The notes under the pieces were generated by a model that was not told where the DNA came from, did no database searches, and saw only the letters and a list, made by a program, of their open reading frames with translations. Of a stretch of DNA of 23,051 bases, positions 14,938-22,457 are shown one piece after another. The stretch's first letter is position 1, and every line of letters begins with the position of its first letter. Origin of the DNA: a virus. Location of the stretch: the IMG/VR virus record IMGVR_UViG_3300000117_000215, positions 1 to 23,051 of that record; one strand, written 5' to 3'. The translations under genes were made by a program, and so were the position numbers.

Positions 14938-15079
14938 TTTATCCGCCTATTTCTTGTTCGGGAATATAGCGCCCGCGCGTTGTAAAGTTAATATATTTGC
15001 AAGCTTTTTCATGGTGGATCTAAGGTAGCAGGTTTTTTGGACGGTTGGGCTTATTTAGTGGTGGCGGTAGACACTTTTT
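14938..15079 (-). other. AT-rich gap between tail genes
   Basis: A 142-bp stretch with no large gene and visibly lower GC than its neighbours, the only break of this size among the structural genes. It contains AT runs (e.g. around 14985-15000 and 15055-15080) that could hold a promoter, but I see no well-spaced -35/-10 pair and no convincing terminator hairpin. It coincides with one boundary of the foreign-looking segment at 15080-17150 and holds one 21-codon ORF. Confidence 0.5.
14947..15012 (-). CDS. Possible 21-aa leader ORF
   Basis: An ORF of 21 codons from ATG 15012, product starting MKKLANILTLQRAGAIFP and ending NKK. Its TAG overlaps the AGGCGG used by the downstream BppU-like gene, the same packing seen for other small ORFs here. 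It has no strong ribosome binding site of its own. It may be a leader peptide or chance. Confidence 0.25.
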   Translation of the reverse strand: MKKLANILTLQRAGAIFPNKK

Positions 15080-16201
15080 TCAGGGGAGGAACTGGAATCC
15101 GTTGGTCGAGTCTTGGTCGTACTTGACGGCACATGCGTAGTCGGTCATGTGCCAGCCCCTGTAGGTGTTGGCTCCCTCTGTGGGTTCGTCTAGCCAGGGG
15201 GAGGGCATGGTGAGCGACCCGAATAGGGGAGAAAAGACGATGGCGGGGGAGAGGCTGGGAATGACGGGGTTGGGCGGTCCTGGTGCGGCCTTGGTGATAG
15301 TGGTGGTGCCGATGCTATGCCAGACGTCGATAGCTGAGAGGTTGTATTTGTCTGGGACTGCGAGTCCTTCGACGAGTCCGTAGAAATCGACGTCGGCTGC
15401 GTATCTGTGCATAATGGTGCAACTGACTGAGTTTCGGTTGCTGTACATTTGGGCGTTGTAGTCAGGCCCGGCGACGTTGTAGCTGCTGCGAGTGGACTGA
15501 CGGGGGGCACCGGCAGAGTTGGTTTGAGTGGTGAGGCTGGATGCGGTCCACGCGCTCTCTGCTGCGGCTTTTGCATCTGCCCATGTGCTGCGATCGACTT
15601 GCCCGAATTTTTTGCCGCCGACGGTAGCACCACCGGAGAAGAATTTTCCCTGGAAGCTGTAGTGAACACGCATCCATCGCAGTTGGTTTATAATGTCATA
15701 CTGCTGGCGTAGCCAGGCGGCGGTGAATTGCTGGCTGGATAGCCCGGTTGATCCCAGTCCATAGCGTGCGTCATGCTCGAAGCGGATTCTGGTTTGTCCC
15801 AGATGCGTCATAAGATCTGGCTCGGTCCATACTTTTGGTGCCGGGGTGCCGGCTGCGGAGTGGTGCCAGTTAGCCTCGTCGTGATGGTTGCAGAATAGGG
15901 GAATGATCTCGTCGATGTAGTATTGTATCCCCCAAATGACGTTACGGGCAGTGCCGCCTGACAGGTAGTCGACCAGATCGAGTGCTTGGTTTGCGGTGCC
16001 AATGGACCAATTTTCTTCCGGCGGATATTTGCTGCCGCCAAGTCCCCAATCGCTGAGATGCGGAAGTGAACCGATGTCCTCATGGATGCAGGACATGCGC
16101 TCGAGAAGGGCGAGGCGGATGGCTTGGACGTATTTGCGATGGGTGATGCGACCGGAGAGGTCGTCCCAGTGCATGTCTTCGTCTGTCCAGTTGGTAATCA
16201 T
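15080..16201 (-). CDS. Unrecognised distal-tail-region protein (373 aa)
   Basis: A 373-aa protein from ATG 16201 (ATGA overlap with the upstream gene). It starts MITNWTDEDMHWDDLSGRIT and is rich in W, Y and H, with an aromatic helical N-terminal half and a Ser/Thr/Pro-rich C-terminus (about 300-373). There is no catalytic motif or signal peptide I can name. Codon and base composition differ from the flanking genes: few of the GCGC-rich codons and more G-rich plus-strand runs. Position between the tape measure and the fibre genes suggests a tail-tip or receptor-binding protein that arrived with part of the preceding gene. Function unknown. Confidence 0.65.
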   Translation of the reverse strand: MITNWTDEDMHWDDLSGRITHRKYVQAIRLALLERMSCIHEDIGSLPHLSDWGLGGSKYPPEENWSIGTANQALDLVDYLSGGTARNVIWGIQYYIDEIIPLFCNHHDEANWHHSAAGTPAPKVWTEPDLMTHLGQTRIRFEHDARYGLGSTGLSSQQFTAAWLRQQYDIINQLRWMRVHYSFQGKFFSGGATVGGKKFGQVDRSTWADAKAAAESAWTASSLTTQTNSAGAPRQSTRSSYNVAGPDYNAQMYSNRNSVSCTIMHRYAADVDFYGLVEGLAVPDKYNLSAIDVWHSIGTTTITKAAPGPPNPVIPSLSPAIVFSPLFGSLTMPSPWLDEPTEGANTYRGWHMTDYACAVKYDQDSTNGFQFLP

Positions 16202-17325
16202 TGGAGGGTAAAGGGTATGATCTCGACGATGCCGGTGACGAGGCGGCGCCCAAAGAAGAGTCTACCTGGTGCGAGGATCTCATCATCATGGAGTTGGATG
16301 ACGTGGGCGGTGATGGTGCCGGTGTCGGGACTGTTTACGGTGGCGGGAGTGGTGGTGGCATCGTAGTAGTAGCTGCCGCGCCAGATGTGTGCTTCTGCGG
16401 TTTTGGCACCAGCCTCGTGGTCGATGATCTCGAGGACGACGAGGTCGGGGGAGCGGGCGTACTGGAGACGTTCGGTGTATGGTTTGAGGTAGGTGAGATA
16501 ACCGGATGAGTCGACGGATATGCGGCAGACACGGAGGGGGGTGACTAGCCAGTTTATGGAGTCGTGGAAGTCGAGCTCGATTCCGCCTCCACGCTTGATG
16601 CCCCAGCAGACGATGCGCTCGCCAGATGGGGCGGGTATGGCGAGACTCGCGGTGAGTCCTCCGTCTCCGGTGTCGTCGAGGTTGTAGACGTTGAGGGTGC
16701 CGGTGTCGTCGTCGTACTCGCAGAAGCTTCGAGTGGCGGGCGGCTCGGGGCGAACGAGGACGTGAGGCTTGGTGATGTTGTAGGGGATGGTGTAAGTGCC
16801 GTCGCCCTTGAGGGTGACTTTGGCGAGGCGGCGGAAGGTGCCGGTGCCTCCACGGTTGCTGGCGTCGGCGCTGTCGGTGGCTAGGCTATTGTGATCGACG
16901 AATTTGAGTGAGTAGGTGACGTTGGCGTGTTCGTGGACGTTGGGGGAGTATGTGGGCTCGTAGCCGATTTCGACGTCGCCATTTCCTGCGGAGAAGGTCC
17001 AGGCGACGGTTTCAAATGTGCCTTGTGCGGTGGGGTCTGTTTTTTCTTCTGCGGGGAGTCCGGCGTTGTCATATGCCCACCGCATGTCGGTGACGGTGAT
17101 GGTGAACTCGCTGGAGGTGGAGTCGTAGGTGACGGAGATGGGTTGGCGCTCAGGCCCGCGCCGATGCTGCAAGTGAATACCGGCGCCGGTGCTAATCAGT
17201 TCGTGATCGGCGTCGGTCGTCATCGTAGTACGCCGGCTCAGTTCCTTCAGCAGCGCGTCGTCGCTCCATCCGCCTAGATTGCGCGCCAAGTCGCCGGAAA
17301 AATCGTCTTGCGGTGCGGTGTTCAT
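16198..17325 (-). CDS. Unrecognised tail-region protein, apparently mosaic (375 aa)
   Basis: Started at MNTAPQDDFSGDL (ATG 17325, ATGA overlap with the upstream stop). The first 60 residues, to about HLQHRRGPERQP, share base composition with the rest of the phage. From about 17150 onward the DNA changes to the other style seen in the downstream gene. The body is beta-rich (e.g. FTITVTDMRWAYDN, GDGTYTIPYNITKPHVLV, GDGGLTASLAIPAPSG), as in baseplate or tail-tip proteins. The junction suggests that a phage N-terminal anchor was joined to a foreign distal part. No named family is recognised. Confidence 0.65.
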   Translation of the reverse strand: MNTAPQDDFSGDLARNLGGWSDDALLKELSRRTTMTTDADHELISTGAGIHLQHRRGPERQPISVTYDSTSSEFTITVTDMRWAYDNAGLPAEEKTDPTAQGTFETVAWTFSAGNGDVEIGYEPTYSPNVHEHANVTYSLKFVDHNSLATDSADASNRGGTGTFRRLAKVTLKGDGTYTIPYNITKPHVLVRPEPPATRSFCEYDDDTGTLNVYNLDDTGDGGLTASLAIPAPSGERIVCWGIKRGGGIELDFHDSINWLVTPLRVCRISVDSSGYLTYLKPYTERLQYARSPDLVVLEIIDHEAGAKTAEAHIWRGSYYYDATTTPATVNSPDTGTITAHVIQLHDDEILAPGRLFFGRRLVTGIVEIIPFTLQ

Positions 17326-17807
17326 TCGTCGGCCCAATCTGAGGTCTGCGTGAGGCTCACGGTGATCGTGCTGGTGCCGTCTCCGTGATCCTGGCAGCTC
17401 CAGTTATCGACGCGCAAACCCTTGTTGTAGAACGGCGTAGGCACTGGAGGATCGCCGCCATCATCTTCGGGCAGCGTCGGATCGATAGTGTCGTAGGTTT
17501 CGATGGTAAACTCAGTCGATGGCGGTGTTGTGCTGCCGAGATGCACGCCGATTCCACTCGATAGGGATGCAAAGAAGTTTTGATCGCGCATGAACTGATA
17601 TTGCGCTTGCAGCGTTAGCCCGTCAGATCGTAGCCGCGCGCTCATTACCGCGTGTATCGTGCGCATCTGTTGATAGGCTGCATCTTTGCCGGCCTGCAAT
17701 CGTCGCTGCACTCTGATGCCGCAACTACGGCGAATCCATTTGGCATTATCCAAGCTGCGAAAGTTCGCGTAATCGATCGGCTTTTCAGGATGTATCGGGA
17801 CGGCCAT
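17322..17807 (-). CDS. Small distal tail protein downstream of tape measure
   Basis: A 161-aa protein started at MAVPIHPEKPIDYANF (ATG 17807, TAATG overlap with the tape measure stop); the longer frame to 17957 lies inside the tape measure gene. It contains a basic segment (RRSCGIRVQRRLQAGKDAAYQQMRTI) and ends in an acidic DWADE. No named domain. Immediate downstream position after the tape measure is where distal tail proteins are usually encoded, so that is the best guess. Confidence 0.6.
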   Translation of the reverse strand: MAVPIHPEKPIDYANFRSLDNAKWIRRSCGIRVQRRLQAGKDAAYQQMRTIHAVMSARLRSDGLTLQAQYQFMRDQNFFASLSSGIGVHLGSTTPPSTEFTIETYDTIDPTLPEDDGGDPPVPTPFYNKGLRVDNWSCQDHGDGTSTITVSLTQTSDWADE

Positions 17808-18922
17808 TAGTAAGCGACTCCAGGTTGTGCTGCGGGCATCTTTGAATCGATCGAGCGCATCGCCGCCAGCATCTCCGGCGATCCCATTCCGGCGAATGTC
17901 TGCGCCCCGAATTTGGGCGTAAGATGTTCCAATATTGCAGCAGGTAGCTGCGACCAAACAGTCGCACCCTCACGCTCTATCGCGGCTCTGCCGCCTGCCT
18001 GCTCTACTGGGTCGGCGCCCGTTAGCTCGCTGACCGCTTGCGCGGCCGCACCTATAGAATCGGCGGCAAGTTGTACGCCTTTGATCGTTGCTTCGCTCTG
18101 CAATATATCGAGCGACATCGTAGCGAGATCGCGGAACATATTAGAGATGCTTTTCAGCGCCGGCAATGCAGATTGCAGCCCGCCACCTTGGGCGAACTCG
18201 TTGAACTGATCGGCGAGCGGTCGAAATGAATCGGCGACCGCCTGGAATGAAATAGCCTTGACGGCCGTTCGCATTCTCAGTAGCGAATCGTTGAACTCTT
18301 CAGCGTTGTCGATCTGCTCGTCGGTCATAAAATTGCCGAGCTTTGCGCGCTCTTTCATCAGATCGCGAAAGCCCTTCGCGCCCTTCTCCACCATCGGCAG
18401 GAGCGCGGTGCCCGATCGGCCGAAGATGTCTTCGGCAAGCGCGGCCCGCGTGCTGGCATCTTCTACGCCTGCGAGCGCGCCCATTAATGTCTCAAGCTGC
18501 TTATCGGGTGTTTTGCCCTTCACGTCTTCGAGCGATAAGCCGAGCCGATCAAACGCGCGCGTCGGCGTGCTCAGTCCGTTCTCGAGATCGAGGATAGTGC
18601 CGCCCATGCGCCGCGCGGCTTTCTCGACGCTGCCGATCTCGACGCCCGCCAGGCCCGCACCGAGTTGCAGTTTCTGTAGTGCCTCAGTCGATATGCCCGT
18701 TCGCGCGGCCATCTTGCCGATTTCGTCGCCAGCATTTGCAGCACCGCGCACGGTATTGGCCCAAATCTTAGCCATTGCGACGCCTACGCCAGCAACTGCG
18801 GCACCTATGCCCGCGACGGCTGTAACAACGCCCCCTATGCCGACTTCGACTTCCGAAAGCGATCGAAAAAAGTTTTTCGTCTCGCCGTTAAATACGGTCG
18901 TTAGTGTAGTTTTTGCAGCCAT
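17807..18922 (-). CDS. Tail tape measure protein (short)
   Basis: A 371-aa protein that directly follows the tail chaperone frameshift gene. It has a long hydrophobic Gly/Ala segment at about 28-52 (GIGGVVTAVAGIGAAVAGVG) and helical stretches (e.g. GDEIGKMAARTGISTEALQKLQL) typical of tape measures, including the ATGISTEAL-like motif. It sets tail length and is delivered into the host during infection. At 371 aa it is short for the family, implying a short tail. The start ATG 18922 overlaps the end of the T frame by 22 bases. Confidence 0.88.
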   Translation of the reverse strand: MAAKTTLTTVFNGETKNFFRSLSEVEVGIGGVVTAVAGIGAAVAGVGVAMAKIWANTVRGAANAGDEIGKMAARTGISTEALQKLQLGAGLAGVEIGSVEKAARRMGGTILDLENGLSTPTRAFDRLGLSLEDVKGKTPDKQLETLMGALAGVEDASTRAALAEDIFGRSGTALLPMVEKGAKGFRDLMKERAKLGNFMTDEQIDNAEEFNDSLLRMRTAVKAISFQAVADSFRPLADQFNEFAQGGGLQSALPALKSISNMFRDLATMSLDILQSEATIKGVQLAADSIGAAAQAVSELTGADPVEQAGGRAAIEREGATVWSQLPAAILEHLTPKFGAQTFAGMGSPEMLAAMRSIDSKMPAAQPGVAY

Positions 18923-19622
18923 TTTTTCTTATACCTGCTAAATATTTCTATGCGCCGGGCGCCTTTGCTGGTCAGCTTCGGTGCGCCGCGCGCGCCGCTT
19001 AATTCTCCCCATGATTCCACCATCATCGCAAGCGCGCCCATGCCGATCCGGTCTACTTGATCGGGCGACAAATGCAGCTTGCTTGCCGCGAATGCGTATA
19101 TCTCGGCTATCCATTCATCGGAGCATCGTTGCAGTTTTTTTTTATGGCGATCGGCGCCGATGATTGCAGCACTTCGACGACTATATCCGCGATCTCTTGA
19201 ATGGTGGCATCGAACTGGTCGGCCCAATTATACGCGCCCTCGATCGCTTCCGCTTCTGCTGATTCTGCCAGCTCTATCGCGCGCGCATCGCTCGCCCGTC
19301 GTTGGCGTGCTGGCAACGACAGGTAGGGCTTGATTGCGTCGCGCCCTTCGCAAATCACCCGCAGCGCCAGGACAAGGTCCGCGTCGGTCAGGCTGGCGAA
19401 GTCGCCACCGGGCGCGAGCGGAGAATTAGCAATGTCGAGCCATCGCCATACGCGCGGCCCAGGTGGCGCGATATGACGCCCGCAAAAGTCCCAGCCAGAG
19501 AACGCGGCGCCGCTGCCGGCCGATTGCTCAGGCTCGGCAGCTAGCGCGGCCATCTCCGCCCGAAAGTCGGGGTCGGCCTGCATCGCGTCTATCAGACGCT
19601 TTTGCTCGTCGGACGACATCAT
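18901..19622 (-). CDS. Tail assembly chaperone GT fusion (programmed -1 frameshift product)
   Basis: Predicted frameshifted product of the gene at 19107-19622. Translation follows frame 0 from ATG 19622 for 163 residues, slips back one base at AAAAAAC (19134-19140), and continues LQRCSDEWIAEIYAFAASKL ... to TAA at 18901, about 240 aa in total. The second frame has no good start of its own before the slip site and ends just inside the tape measure gene, exactly as lambda gpGT does. In that family the G part binds the tape measure and the T part recruits tail tube subunits. A true frameshift was not measured. Confidence 0.8.
19107..19622 (-). CDS. Tail assembly chaperone (G-type, unshifted)
   Basis: A 171-aa protein (or 170 from the second Met) whose ATG 19622 shares one base with the TAA of the upstream tail gene (TAATG). 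It begins MMSSDEQKRLIDAMQADPDF, is acidic and Ala-rich, and ends shortly after a lysine pair in the slip region (IAIKKNCNDAPMNG). It lies directly before the tape measure, as expected for the G chaperone that coats it during tail assembly. The identity is by position and the frameshift signal rather than by sequence motif. Confidence 0.75.
   Translation of the reverse strand: MMSSDEQKRLIDAMQADPDFRAEMAALAAEPEQSAGSGAAFSGWDFCGRHIAPPGPRVWRWLDIANSPLAPGGDFASLTDADLVLALRVICEGRDAIKPYLSLPARQRRASDARAIELAESAEAEAIEGAYNWADQFDATIQEIADIVVEVLQSSAPIAIKKNCNDAPMNG
19134..19140 (-). promoter_or_regulatory. Slippery heptamer AAAAAAC for -1 frameshifting
   Basis: In frame 0 the mRNA reads ATA AAA AAA AAC, so A AAA AAC is a canonical X-XXY-YYZ slip site. 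The -1 frame reads on for 77 codons. It sits in a nine-A run (19135-19143), upstream of the tape measure, the conserved place for the tail chaperone shift. Confidence 0.8.
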
Positions 19623-19942
19623 TAGCCGAGGTTCTTGTAGCTGTGCGCCTTGATCGAGAAGGTGCCGACCGCATCGTTGCTCTCGCCGTATGACACTTCG
19701 TCGACGACGTAGTTGCGGCCGTCGAATGCGATCACGTCGGAGACTGCGGGCGCAGCGCCATCGGTTTCGCCCTCGATTTCGAGCTCATAGTTGATTTCGG
19801 TATAGGACTCGGCATCAACTTCGCCGTCTTCATCGTGGCCGATCACGTTCTTGCCCGTCTGCGTCACGGTCCAGCTTGATACAGTGCCGAAAGCGGTTAT
19901 AGCCGCCGGGAAGGCTGCCGTTACGTCTGTTGTTTTTGCCAT
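19622..19942 (-). CDS. Probable major tail tube protein (short)
   Basis: A 106-aa beta-rich acidic protein from ATG 19942 (GGAG site upstream), e.g. YTEINYELEIEGETDGAAPA at about 47-66. It lies between the minor tail gene and the chaperone pair, where siphophages encode the tail tube protein. It is shorter than the common tube subunits, so this call is mainly by position. An alternative is a small tail accessory with the true tube elsewhere. Confidence 0.45.
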   Translation of the reverse strand: MAKTTDVTAAFPAAITAFGTVSSWTVTQTGKNVIGHDEDGEVDAESYTEINYELEIEGETDGAAPAVSDVIAFDGRNYVVDEVSYGESNDAVGTFSIKAHSYKNLG

Positions 19943-19945
19943 TTT

Positions 19946-20518
19946 TTATCTCCAGTTGTACTGCATTCGTTCTATGGTTTTCTTGATCTGTTTATTGTAG
20001 GTTTTCTGCGCCTCTTTCATGCCCTTGCGCACGATGCCGCGCGATTGACGGTGAACGTGCGGGCCTCGATAACTATCCTCTTGGTGCGGTATGCCTGGCA
20101 AGGCGCGCCCCGCGTCCATATTGGCGACGTAATATACGCTATTCGTCGCGCTAACTATAGGATCGGTCGCATTGAGCCGCACCATAGCCGAGCCCGGCCC
20201 GTATCCATATTTCGCCGCGCTGCTAATGTTCAGCTTTTGCGCTGCGCGCGCCCATCCCGAACGACCGAAACCGGCGCCAGGTGTCGGCACCTTCCCCTTG
20301 CTACCCAAGTCAATCACGCGCGTCTTCGACTTGTCGGCCCAAACGTAGCGGGTCTTTGTTTTGATGGGCTTGCCAGTTTGCCCGACCATCGCCCTCACTC
20401 CATCTTTTGCGCCAAATTTTATAGTGTTGATGATGCCATATTTTCCGCTGCGATGCACGCGCTTGAGGTTGCGCTTGAACTGCTTTATTCCTGCGGGTGC
20501 TATCTTTGTGCTTATCAT
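19946..20518 (-). CDS. Minor tail / HK97 gp10-like tail component
   Basis: A 190-aa basic protein started at ATG 20518 (ATGA overlap with the upstream gene). Features include an N-terminal FKRNLKRV helix, the central TKTRYVWADKSKTRVIDLGSKG, a VYYVANMDAGRALPGIPHQ segment resembling the YaxxvExGT-type region of gp10-like proteins, and a basic C-terminal helix (KEAQKTYNKQIKKTIERM). The gene order supports a head-tail or tail-completion role. Confidence 0.55.
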   Translation of the reverse strand: MISTKIAPAGIKQFKRNLKRVHRSGKYGIINTIKFGAKDGVRAMVGQTGKPIKTKTRYVWADKSKTRVIDLGSKGKVPTPGAGFGRSGWARAAQKLNISSAAKYGYGPGSAMVRLNATDPIVSATNSVYYVANMDAGRALPGIPHQEDSYRGPHVHRQSRGIVRKGMKEAQKTYNKQIKKTIERMQYNWR

Positions 20519-20982
20519 GTGATCACCGGGCCGATTGAGATTGCAACGTCAAATGTGCGCCCATGATATAGCGCGTCGGTCGAGTCAATCGATGAGATAG
20601 CCTCAGGCTGGTAAAGCTCGTTGTATATTTCGTGATCTGTTAAATCGCTGTTTAGCCATGTTTTCAGATCGTCAGCGAGCAGCACCGCGCGCACGGCACC
20701 GCATAGGTCGTAAAACTTTTGCTTAGCCAGGTCTTTTCGCTTGCTCACCCTGACTATTATCTCGGTCGTCGCTATCTCTATCCTGTCGTGAAATTTGCGA
20801 GTGGCCGGCACGATGTTGGCCGCACTAACCATAACGAACGGGTAAGCTATTTCCGTGCTCTGCAATTGTCCTAGGTGTATGGTATCTACGCCGAGCGTGC
20901 TTAGCATCGTGTTTTGTGATAGCGCATAGCTCCACGCGCTTTCTACAGCCTCTTCAGTGCTCCATTTGCTATTGATCGGCAT
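20515..20982 (-). CDS. Tail completion / terminator-type protein
   Basis: A 155-aa protein started at MPINSKWSTEEAVESAW (ATG 20982, TGATG overlap with the adaptor gene); the frame to 21018 would intrude into that gene. It shows a helix, the segment YPFVMVSAANIVPATRKFHD and strands with IEIATTEIIVRV, a layout like minor tail and tail-terminator proteins (gpU-like). Its placement between adaptor and minor tail genes agrees. The exact family is not recognised. Confidence 0.5.
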   Translation of the reverse strand: MPINSKWSTEEAVESAWSYALSQNTMLSTLGVDTIHLGQLQSTEIAYPFVMVSAANIVPATRKFHDRIEIATTEIIVRVSKRKDLAKQKFYDLCGAVRAVLLADDLKTWLNSDLTDHEIYNELYQPEAISSIDSTDALYHGRTFDVAISIGPVIT

Positions 20983-21620
20983 CAGTCGAACTCCCTTTTC
21001 AAGGTCAGCCGCAGCCAATCGCTGCGCTCTGCCTTTTCGACTTCCATCACGCGCAGGACTTCGCCGCGCACCGTCACGTCTTCATTCAGTGCCGAGAAAG
21101 CCGGCGAAAACTCGGAGACGCGCGCCAGTGCAACGGTGCGCAATGTTTTTTCCAAGCCGGCGTCGGTGTACTCTTGCGCCCGCTTCTCGTTGCGCAGAAT
21201 CACGTCATAGTTCACCGAATCATGTAGAAGACCATCGGTCACGATCACGGCGCCGTAATCATTCGCGACAATCAGCAGTTTGTCGGGCGCGTGGTTCTCA
21301 ATTCGCAAGATGTCGAAGTAGCGCCCGTCATCGTGCGCGATGCGGTGCGTGTCTTTAAGGTTCGCCGCCAGCGTCGCGTCGTATTGCACCTCGACGCTGT
21401 AGGTCGTGTGGCCTTCGATCTCGCGGAACTGGTCAGGCTCGGCGCCGCGTGGCTTGAGTCGCGCCCATCGCGCATAGTCTACGGTGTAAGTGCGCGTGAT
21501 GCTGCCGTCGGCCGCGTAGGTATCGCCCGGCGACTCAAACTCGACGCGATCGGTAAGGTCGAGCGTGGTCAGTCGCTTCGCGCGGGCCGCGTTCTTCTTT
21601 TTGCAATTTGCGCAAGCCAT
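20982..21620 (-). CDS. Head-tail adaptor (SPP1 gp16-like) with C-terminal extension
   Basis: A 212-aa protein from ATG 21620 with an N-terminal CANC and basic start. Residues about 20-108 match the head-tail joining family (LTDRVEFESPGDTYAADGSI, WARLKPRGA, YSVEVQYDATL, DGRYFDILRIEN). Residues about 110-212 are extra; the end (VTVRGEVLRVMEVEKAERSD) looks like the last strands of FII-type connectors, so this may be a fusion of two adaptor-type parts. It closes the capsid and connects the tail. Confidence 0.75.
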   Translation of the reverse strand: MACANCKKKNAARAKRLTTLDLTDRVEFESPGDTYAADGSITRTYTVDYARWARLKPRGAEPDQFREIEGHTTYSVEVQYDATLAANLKDTHRIAHDDGRYFDILRIENHAPDKLLIVANDYGAVIVTDGLLHDSVNYDVILRNEKRAQEYTDAGLEKTLRTVALARVSEFSPAFSALNEDVTVRGEVLRVMEVEKAERSDWLRLTLKREFD

Positions 21621-21622
21621 CG

Positions 21623-22195
21623 TTATGCCCCATAGCGGAATCTGTAGCGGTCGAGTATGCGCCGGGCACCGTCAGGCATCGCGCCGCAGCCTTCCCGGTC
21701 ATTCATCCAAGCGGTAACCATCATTTTTAGCGCGGTCTTGATCGCGTCCGGCACCTCGGTAGCGTCAGCATAGCCGACGACCGCGCGCACTGTGACCGCG
21801 TGGCGCTGTGCCCGCACTGTCGGCCATGTTGCGTTGTAGGCGAGGTATATGCGCGCAGGGTCAACGTCCACGTCGGCAACATAGTCGGCACCGGTCAGCG
21901 TCTGCTGCACGCCATCAACATCGACATACTTAACGCTGCTGATCGATGATGTCGGAGCGTAGGGTATCTCGATAAACCCGGCACCGGGGAAGGTGTCGTA
22001 TGTGAGGTCATACGTCGCTTCCATTATCTGCCGATCACAATACTCCTCCGCGAGTTCGCGCGCCGCGACGAGCAGCGAATCAATCAGCGAATCCTCGGCG
22101 GTCGAGTCAATGCGCGCGAATGTTTTGCATTCGTCGCGGGTAATGGGCTCGCCTGTTGGCGCGGTGACGAGTGTGCGGCCGACTAGCTCGATCAT
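21623..22195 (-). CDS. Head-tail connector, HK97 gp6-like
   Basis: A 190-aa protein started at ATG 22195 (ATGA overlap with the small head gene). The N-terminal PITRDECKTFARIDSTAEDS and LLVAARELAEEYCDRQI (about 16-59) and the later AYNATWPTVR and VRAVVGYADATEVPDAIKTA blocks are diagnostic of phage connector proteins of the gp6/phiE125 gp8 type. It forms a ring under the portal. Length is typical. Confidence 0.88.
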   Translation of the reverse strand: MIELVGRTLVTAPTGEPITRDECKTFARIDSTAEDSLIDSLLVAARELAEEYCDRQIMEATYDLTYDTFPGAGFIEIPYAPTSSISSVKYVDVDGVQQTLTGADYVADVDVDPARIYLAYNATWPTVRAQRHAVTVRAVVGYADATEVPDAIKTALKMMVTAWMNDREGCGAMPDGARRILDRYRFRYGA

Positions 22196-22374
22196 TCGGC
22201 CGGCTTGCTGGCGCGTTTGCTTGCTGTTCTAGGCTTCTTGGCGGTCACCGGCTCCGCTTGCCCACTGGCGAGCATTCGCACGGCTTCGTCGGCTTCTACT
22301 TCGATAATTTCGCCGGGCGCGAATGATCCAGCCGGTCCGCAACGGCCGGTAAGTAGTTTGATTTTCTTCGTCAT
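22192..22374 (-). CDS. Small head-region protein (60 aa)
   Basis: Starts at MTKKIKLLTGRCGPAGSFAP (ATG 22374) with AGGAG at about 22382-22386; the longer frame to 22401 reaches into the hairpin region and is rejected. Residues 20-43 (PGEIIEVEADEAVRMLASG) match a small protein regularly found between capsid and connector genes. The C-terminus is Lys/Ala-rich. Its role is not established; a capsid-completion or cement role is possible. Confidence 0.65.
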   Translation of the reverse strand: MTKKIKLLTGRCGPAGSFAPGEIIEVEADEAVRMLASGQAEPVTAKKPRTASKRASKPAE

Positions 22375-22386
22375 TTTTTTACTCCT

Positions 22387-22440
22387 CCCCCGAAGGGGCA
22401 ACCCGGCGAAGCACAGGGAGGGAAAGCTCCGCCGGGTTGC
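22387..22440 (-). promoter_or_regulatory. Two hairpins between capsid and downstream head gene
   Basis: On the transcribed strand a perfect 11-bp stem (22398-22408 with 22430-22440) is followed at once by a CCCC-UUCG-GGGG stem with a stable UUCG tetraloop (22387-22398), whose G-side abuts the AGGAG ribosome binding site of the next gene. There is no U-tract, so this is probably not a terminator. It may protect or process the capsid mRNA or modulate downstream translation. Confidence 0.6.
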
Positions 22441-22457
22441 TAATGTTGCGTTTAGGC

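Noticed and set aside
15052-15082. Possible terminator after the 373-aa gene, with T6 on the plus strand
   Set aside because: The T run is on the plus strand, so it reads as A in the transcript, and the flanking GTG/CAC pairing is only three bases. This is not an intrinsic terminator for minus-strand genes.
19135-19143. Nine-A run as a sequencing error splitting one gene
   Set aside because: The exact AAAAAAC phase, the -1 direction and the position before the tape measure match the conserved chaperone frameshift, which explains both frames without an error.
18901-19227. Independent 108-aa gene before the tape measure
   Set aside because: Its ATG lies inside the chaperone gene and the residues before the slip site are an out-of-frame reading of that gene. 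It is better explained as the T part of the frameshift product.
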